Assembly (NCBI GenBank): GCA_002478245.1
Contig: DLMW01000044.1
Span: 715 to 6,381, forward strand
DNA from: a bacterium UBP18_UBA7526
Lineage (GTDB): Bacteria; UBP18; UBA7526
Reading direction: 5' to 3'
Length of the DNA stretch: 5,667 nucleotides
Below are positions 1-5,667 of the stretch, piece after piece; within the stretch, counting starts at the first letter, position 1, and every line of letters starts with the position of its first letter. The notes under the pieces were generated by a model that saw nothing but the letters and a program-made list of their open reading frames with translations, had not been told where the DNA came from and searched no databases. The position numbers were made by a program, and so were the translations under genes.

Positions 1-1820
1 AGATTGAAGTGATCTAAAGCAGAATATGGATCAAGATACAAGGCCTTCTTGAATTCTTGAATTGCTTCATTAAATAGTCCCTTTTTAAAATAAGCAACAG
101 CTAAATTGCTATGGATAGTTGCCTCATCTGGATTTAATCTCAAGGCCTCCCTAAATTCCCTAATGGCTAAATCTAACTCTCCCTTTTCACCATAGATCAT
201 CCCCAAAAGATGGTGGGCAAGAGAGGATGAAGGATTCTCTTTCAGCTTTCTCTTTAACTCCCTCAACACTTCTTCGCTTCTCTCAACATCTATTCTTTCT
301 CCATCTGGATTGAGGGCCGAATATCCAAATCTAGCGATGAGTGCTTGATATTGAGGAAGATTTCTGATATAGAGCATACTTTCATCATCCCAATAGATGA
401 GTTGCCAATCTCTATCTTCCCATAGTCTATCCCTTAGGTTCGGCCGGGAATGCTTCCCGCTATAATCAACTAAAGCAAGATTCACTCTATACCTATCTAA
501 CAAATCTTCCCAGGCAGGTTCACCCCGGAAGATAGTCCCATACTCCTCATAGATCTTCTCTCCATAGACCAGACAGCGGCCATCGATGAAGACTTTACAC
601 TCTGGATAACATCTCCAGATGAGGTATCCCCCCCAGCCCGAAGGATTAAAGAGGTTCCCAGATAGACTATTCTCTTTTATGAAATTAACTGCCTTCTCGG
701 GAAACATCCTCTCCTTTATTCTTAATTGAGATGGCAGGTGGATAGCGGTCCAGGCGATAATCAAGACGAAAATTACCAGGGCAATGGGGAAGAGCCGCGT
801 TTTGGGGATGGAAACGGTCCTTTTTGGGAAAATGACATTTAGGTGTTTTGCTAAGATGGGGGAGACAAAGATGACGAATAACTCTATGTGTCTTCTTGAA
901 GATAAGGAGAGAAGGGTGGCCCCTAGAAAAAGGGCTAAATCCGTAAAATCAATCCTCTTGCGGGATAATCCTAAGGCAAGGATTGTCAGACCAAACATAA
1001 TCCAGTAGGGATAGAAGATCTTTGAGAAGTCTATGGGCCTCCACTCGCTTACCCGCTCCATGAATATCTTTTTACTAGTGAGTTGAAAGGAGTAGGAAAG
1101 GGCCTGATAGCCATAGGCATTGACTAAAGAGGCAAGAATGACTAAGAGGGTAACGATGAGTAGAAGGCGTATTTCTTTACCGTTTAAGGTTGATCCCCAA
1201 TCCCAATTAAAATACTTCTTAACCCCAAGTTTTATGGATTCTGCAGAAGAATAGACAAAGAGAATGATGAAACCTGCCATAAATCCAGCATGGAGGTTGG
1301 CCCAGGGGATCATGAGAAGGGGTAATAAAAATAGGAGATTCCTCCTTCTATACTGGAAGGAATGGAGGAGATAATAGAACAGGGAGAGGAGGAGAAAGGA
1401 GAAGATGAGGGGACGGAGGCGAAGTCTGGGATAGACAACAAAGGCAGCCAGGAGAATGACTCCTAAGGCAAGATGGAGATTGACCTTCTTATGACGCATT
1501 ATCTGGAATAGAATTAGGAAAGCGAGGGTGGCGATGAGGGCTTTAAAGAAGATTAATGATGGAAATCCTCCCAAATGATATAAAGAACAGAATATGACCC
1601 CGGATAGCCAGCCGTGATCTATCCAGGGATGACCGGAAGCGGTATGGGAGAAGATATCCTCCTTGGGAATGGCCTTGGTCTCTAGGATATATTGACCAGC
1701 TCTTAGATAATGGAAGAAGTCATCGTTTCTTAAGGTAAAACAGGCAAGGTTGAAGACCAGAAGAAAGACCGCAAATAGAAGGAGGTATTCAGCAGTATCA
1801 TCTAAGGTTTCTTTAGTCAA
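1..1820 (-). CDS. GT-C-like multi-pass membrane protein with C-terminal TPR repeats (3' end outside window)
   Basis: The frame is open from a TTG at 1820-1818 to the left edge: 606 codons plus two bases, with the C-terminus missing. The start is well fixed. An in-frame TAA lies four codons upstream (1830-1832), AAGGG (1827-1831) sits 6 nt before the TTG, and the first in-frame ATG is only at about codon 108. Residues 1-360 hold many hydrophobic segments. An acidic first loop (NDDFFHYLRAG, 32-42) and DIFSHTASGHPWIDHGWLSG (55-74) resemble GT-C glycosyltransferase-like bacterial membrane proteins. A non-membrane part follows with GWGGYLIW (395-402) and KVFIDGR (409-415), a pairing typical of that group. 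Two TPR units lie at about 533-564 and 565-598, and a third begins at the edge. By family analogy it may transfer sugars from a lipid-linked donor at the outer face of the membrane; substrate and activity are unknown. It starts 102 bp after the HAD gene. Confidence 0.
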   Translation of the reverse strand, partial: MTKETLDDTAEYLLLFAVFLLVFNLACFTLRNDDFFHYLRAGQYILETKAIPKEDIFSHTASGHPWIDHGWLSGVIFCSLYHLGGFPSLIFFKALIATLAFLILFQIMRHKKVNLHLALGVILLAAFVVYPRLRLRPLIFSFLLLSLFYYLLHSFQYRRRNLLFLLPLLMIPWANLHAGFMAGFIILFVYSSAESIKLGVKKYFNWDWGSTLNGKEIRLLLIVTLLVILASLVNAYGYQALSYSFQLTSKKIFMERVSEWRPIDFSKIFYPYWIMFGLTILALGLSRKRIDFTDLALFLGATLLSLSSRRHIELFVIFVSPILAKHLNVIFPKRTVSIPKTRLFPIALVIFVLIIAWTAIHLPSQLRIKERMFPEKAVNFIKENSLSGNLFNPSGWGGYLIWRCYPECKVFIDGRCLVYGEKIYEEYGTIFRGEPAWEDLLDRYRVNLALVDYSGKHSRPNLRDRLWEDRDWQLIYWDDESMLYIRNLPQYQALIARFGYSALNPDGERIDVERSEEVLRELKRKLKENPSSSLAHHLLGMIYGEKGELDLAIREFREALRLNPDEATIHSNLAVAYFKKGLFNEAIQEFKKALYLDPYSALDHFN

Positions 1821-4800
1821 GACTTTCCCTTACGGGGGCCTTAATTTAAGTTCGGTAGTTACTTCTCCTGAAGGATGTTTGACAGAAAATCCCGGCTTCC
1901 CTAGTGAGCCAGGAGTATTTTTTTACCCTCTCCACTTTTTAATTTCAATTACATCGAAGAGATGGGCCAGGGAATCGATGACGGTATCTGGCTTTAATCT
2001 CAGAGCATATTCTCTCCCCGTCAAACCAGTGAGAACCGCAATAGTCTTTGTCCCTAAGGCCTTGCCCGCCTTTATATCGTTAAAATAATCGCCGACAACC
2101 ACACAATCCTTTGCCGGAATCTTAAGTTTAGCAATCGCCTTCTTAACGATTGTTTTCTTAGAGAAATGGTGGCCATCCGCTAACTCATCCCTTGCCTCAC
2201 TTCCTGTGGAAATTACCGAGATATATTCTCCAATTCCAAACTCTTCCAGTTCCTCCCTTACCTGGGAGACAGGGGCGATGCAGTTGGTGTTGACCGCGAT
2301 AGGTATCCCTTGCCGATAGATTTTCTCTAATACCCTCTTCACCCCGGGAATGAGATGGTCCTCTGAAGTACGGAAGGAGCGGAACTCCTTTAAGAAGGAG
2401 AGCCAGAAACGGTGGAGTCTCGCCTCCCTTCCTCTACTCCCTGGTGGTGCGACCACATCATCAAGGATATCCTGAGAGTATTTCTTGACAAAATCCTTAT
2501 ACTCCAAGGGTCTTAATCCAATTTTCTCTAAGTTCCTGTTGAAGACAACATAGAAGCGTTTCAGGGTATTGAGAAGCGTCTGGTCGATATCAAAGATGAA
2601 GGCCTTGGCTTTGATCAGCGCCATCTCTTTAATACCCAACTGAAGAGCCCAGAGGCCAGGAGGTAGATGAGAACTCCTGAACCTAAGGCCCTGACCATCC
2701 CCCACCTGGGCAGAAGGAGCAGGACGCAGGCTACGTAAAGGAGCCAGGCAGGGGTAATGATGAGTAATCCCTTAGCATAAGAGATTGTGGCATTCACCCC
2801 AGCTTGAGAATGGATGAGGATAAAGGTTAAAAGAGTCATGGCAGGAAAGGCAGCGATGAAGGCCGCCCAAAGGCCTTTCCCCTGACTTCCCAGATAGGTC
2901 ACTAAGGTGACCACTGTTCCACCGAGAAGAAAATAGATAAGAAGTATCTTAGGGGTCATTTTCGAACACCGTTGCCTCAAAGATAAAGGCCCTGGCTTTG
3001 ATCATATACTTTCTACTCTTTACTTATCCTTGGAGTTACTATTTGGGGAAGGAGATCCTTGGCATCGACAATCCCCAGGATTCTCTTATCCTTATCTGCA
3101 ACCACTAAGAGCTCTGCCTTGGCTAAGAGCATGATCTCAATGGCCTTCTTTAATGGTGTCCCAGGCTCAACAAAGGTGAGCCTCCTATCCATAATCTCCT
3201 CAATGGGTCTCTCCAACCCCGCGATAACTAAGGGAACGGCCTTGGCCTTATATTCAAAGACTCGCTGTTTGATATAGCCATAGAACTTTCGCGAGTCTAC
3301 TCGGCCATGGCCCAGTTCCATGGGGACTACTGCCCGACCCTGGATGAAGTTCAGATGGTTCTCTAAGGCAGAGACCTGGCTTCTGTGATTTATGCTTAAG
3401 AGGTATCTTAAGGAGGAATCGGGAATGATCTCTCCTTTTTCCTCAACAATGGTTGCTAAATAGGTGATGTCATAGACATCCTCCATACTCACCCCTAATT
3501 GGGGATAGTTATCCCTGATATAGAAAGCGAGTTCATCATCCTGATCTCTATAGAAAGGGGTATACTTCTCCAAGGTATCTATGGCATCTGATAGGAAGAC
3601 CCCCAGGGCCAGATCGAGGTTAAAGAGCAGGCCAGCGCTGATGATCGCTGAATCATCGCAATGGCCTGGTCCCAGACGATCCCGGATATACATATACTTC
3701 ACCACTTCCTCATCTATTTCCTCCCCTTCTTTGGGAGTAACAATTAGACCTTCTCTCCGATAATCTTCTATCTTATCCTCATGAGCCATATGGGCCAATA
3801 TTTCACCATCCAATCCCATCCTCTGCATTTTCCAGGTATCGACAAGATAGCACTTCCCTCCTCCAATAGTGATCCCATACTTCTCTTCCACCTCTTTCCG
3901 GATATCGCTATTATCCCTTAAGCCCCCGATATATAATCCCCTCAAGACTTCATGGGGATCGATGGTAAAGGTTCCCAAGAAGGGGATGCCCAAGAAGGGC
4001 TCTTTCTTCTTATTTATTAATTTATCCCTCTTCTCACCCCTTATTATATCCTGGATGAACTCTACAATATCATCGATCAATGCTTGGCGCTTCTTCTTTA
4101 TCAGTCCCGGATTAAGGCCTAGGGCCTTGACCACATCGTCTATGGTAGTATTCACCCAGTGGCGCTTCCTAAAGGTCCCCACCCCATTATGGGCCCTTCC
4201 TTCCAGAGACTGAACGAATAATAGGTTCTCTATCTCTTCCGTCGTTGCCAGGCGCTCGAACTTGCTTAAGTATTTAAAGTCTTTCTCAATCAATTCCTTC
4301 GGGGCCACACCCCATCTCACAAGTTCCTTTGCCATCTTTCCTCCAGACGTCTAACGTTTATCGTTCAAAGGTTATGAGGCCCGTTTCGGCTGTCGGCTAT
4401 CCTCGTTCGTAACAAGACGTAGCCGTACTACGTAAGACGATACGAGCCCCGTTGATAATTCATTCCACAGATATCTTCAACCTTATGCGGAATTCATATA
4501 TAGAAGAGCAACGAAATCTATATCTACGGGCCGAGTAGCGTAACCGCAACCGATTAACGTAGCCTTTTTATCAATACTTCCTGGCTTTCTCTTTTCCTTC
4601 TAATACCTTTAATGCCCCCCGGGCCATGGCCTCCAGTTCCTCCTCCCCAGGATAGAGGATGATCCGGCCCAGAAACCTAATCCTCTCCTTGATCCACCTT
4701 ATCAGTAGTTTGGACTGGGCCAAACCACCAGTTAGGATAAGGGCATCGATCCTTCCCTTCAAGACAGAGGCCATACTAGCAATCTCCTTTGCTATTTGGT

Positions 4801-5667
4801 AGGCCATGGCCTGAAAGATAAGTTTCGCCTTCTCCTCTCCCCTATCAATCCTTCTCTCTATCTCTCGGACATCGCTCGTCCCCAGATGGGCGGTCAATCC
4901 TCCTTTATCAATAATCTTCTCTAATATCTCATCCAAGGTATACTTCCTGCTATAGCAGAGTCTCACCAGGTCTCCCGCCGGGAGGGTTCCCGCCCTCTTG
5001 GGAGCAAAGGGTCCCTCGCCATCTAGGGCATTATTGACATCGATCACCCTTCCTCTCCTATGGGCTCCAATGGATATCCCCCCTCCCAGATGGACAACGA
5101 TGAAGTTTAGTTCTCTATAATCCTTCTTGAAGAATCTCCGGGCTACTTTTCTGGCTACCGCCTTCTGATTCAAGGCATGGAAGATGGACTTCCTCTCTAA
5201 TTCTGGGAGGCCGGATATTCTGGCTAAGGGTTCGAACTCATCTAAGACAACGGGATCGACAATAAAGGAGGGAATGCCCAACTCCTCTCCTATATCATAG
5301 GCCAGCACGCCACCCAGATTGGAAGAGTGCCCTCCCTTCATCCTGATATGGAGGTCCTTGAGCATTTTCTTAGTAATATGGTATGTTCCACTGGGGACGG
5401 GTTTCAACAATCCACCCCGCCCAACGATGGCATCGAGATTAGAAAGATCGATTCTTCTCTTTTTTAGGGCTTTTAGAATGGCCTCTCTGCGAAACTGGTA
5501 TTGTTCCAATATCCCTTTAAACTTCTTCAACTTTCTCGGGCTATGGTGAATATTCTCTGTGAAGACGGGTCTCTCGTTCTTGAATAGGGCAAACTTGGTA
5601 GTTGTCGAACCGGGATTCAAAGTCAGGATTAAAAACCTCTTCTTCATCTCACACCTTCTCTTAAACC

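Overview
The window holds five genes, all on the minus strand. Read in the direction of transcription (high to low coordinates) they are: butyrate kinase (4571-5647); a CpG-rich spacer of about 235 bp; an unrecognised protein ending in a CBS motif (3013-4335); a small GlpM/DUF3147-like membrane protein (2615-2959); a HAD-family hydrolase (1923-2624); and a large GT-C-like membrane protein with a TPR tail (1-1820), which runs off the left edge. I found no rRNA, tRNA, CRISPR array, insertion sequence or convincing intrinsic terminator. Open frames on the plus strand are shadows of the minus-strand genes.

The organism is a bacterium. Genes are tightly packed with Shine-Dalgarno-type starts, one clear TTG start, heavy AGA/AGG use for arginine, few CpGs in coding sequence, and proteins rich in Lys, Arg, Glu, Ile and Leu. 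This suits an anaerobic and perhaps thermophilic, uncultivated lineage, but the sequence does not fix the phylum. Butyrate kinase points to acyl-phosphate/acyl-CoA fermentation, or to activation of short-chain or branched-chain acids.

The four genes from 4335 down to 1 are close together (gaps of 53 bp, a 10-bp overlap, and 102 bp) and could form one transcript. They do not make up a recognisable pathway. Butyrate kinase stands apart behind the spacer, and its start codon may overlap the stop of a gene beyond the right edge.

Two structures are not explained by the genes. First, a 27-bp stretch from the start of the HAD gene is repeated (25/27 identical) just upstream of the small membrane gene. 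There it lies in an 18-codon mini-ORF that still reads like HAD motif I with its aspartates lost. Second, the 4336-4570 spacer has about seven times the CpG density of the neighbouring coding sequence, a strong imperfect hairpin, and weak inverted repeats near its two ends. This suggests a degenerate mobile or intergenic repeat element, or a structured RNA.
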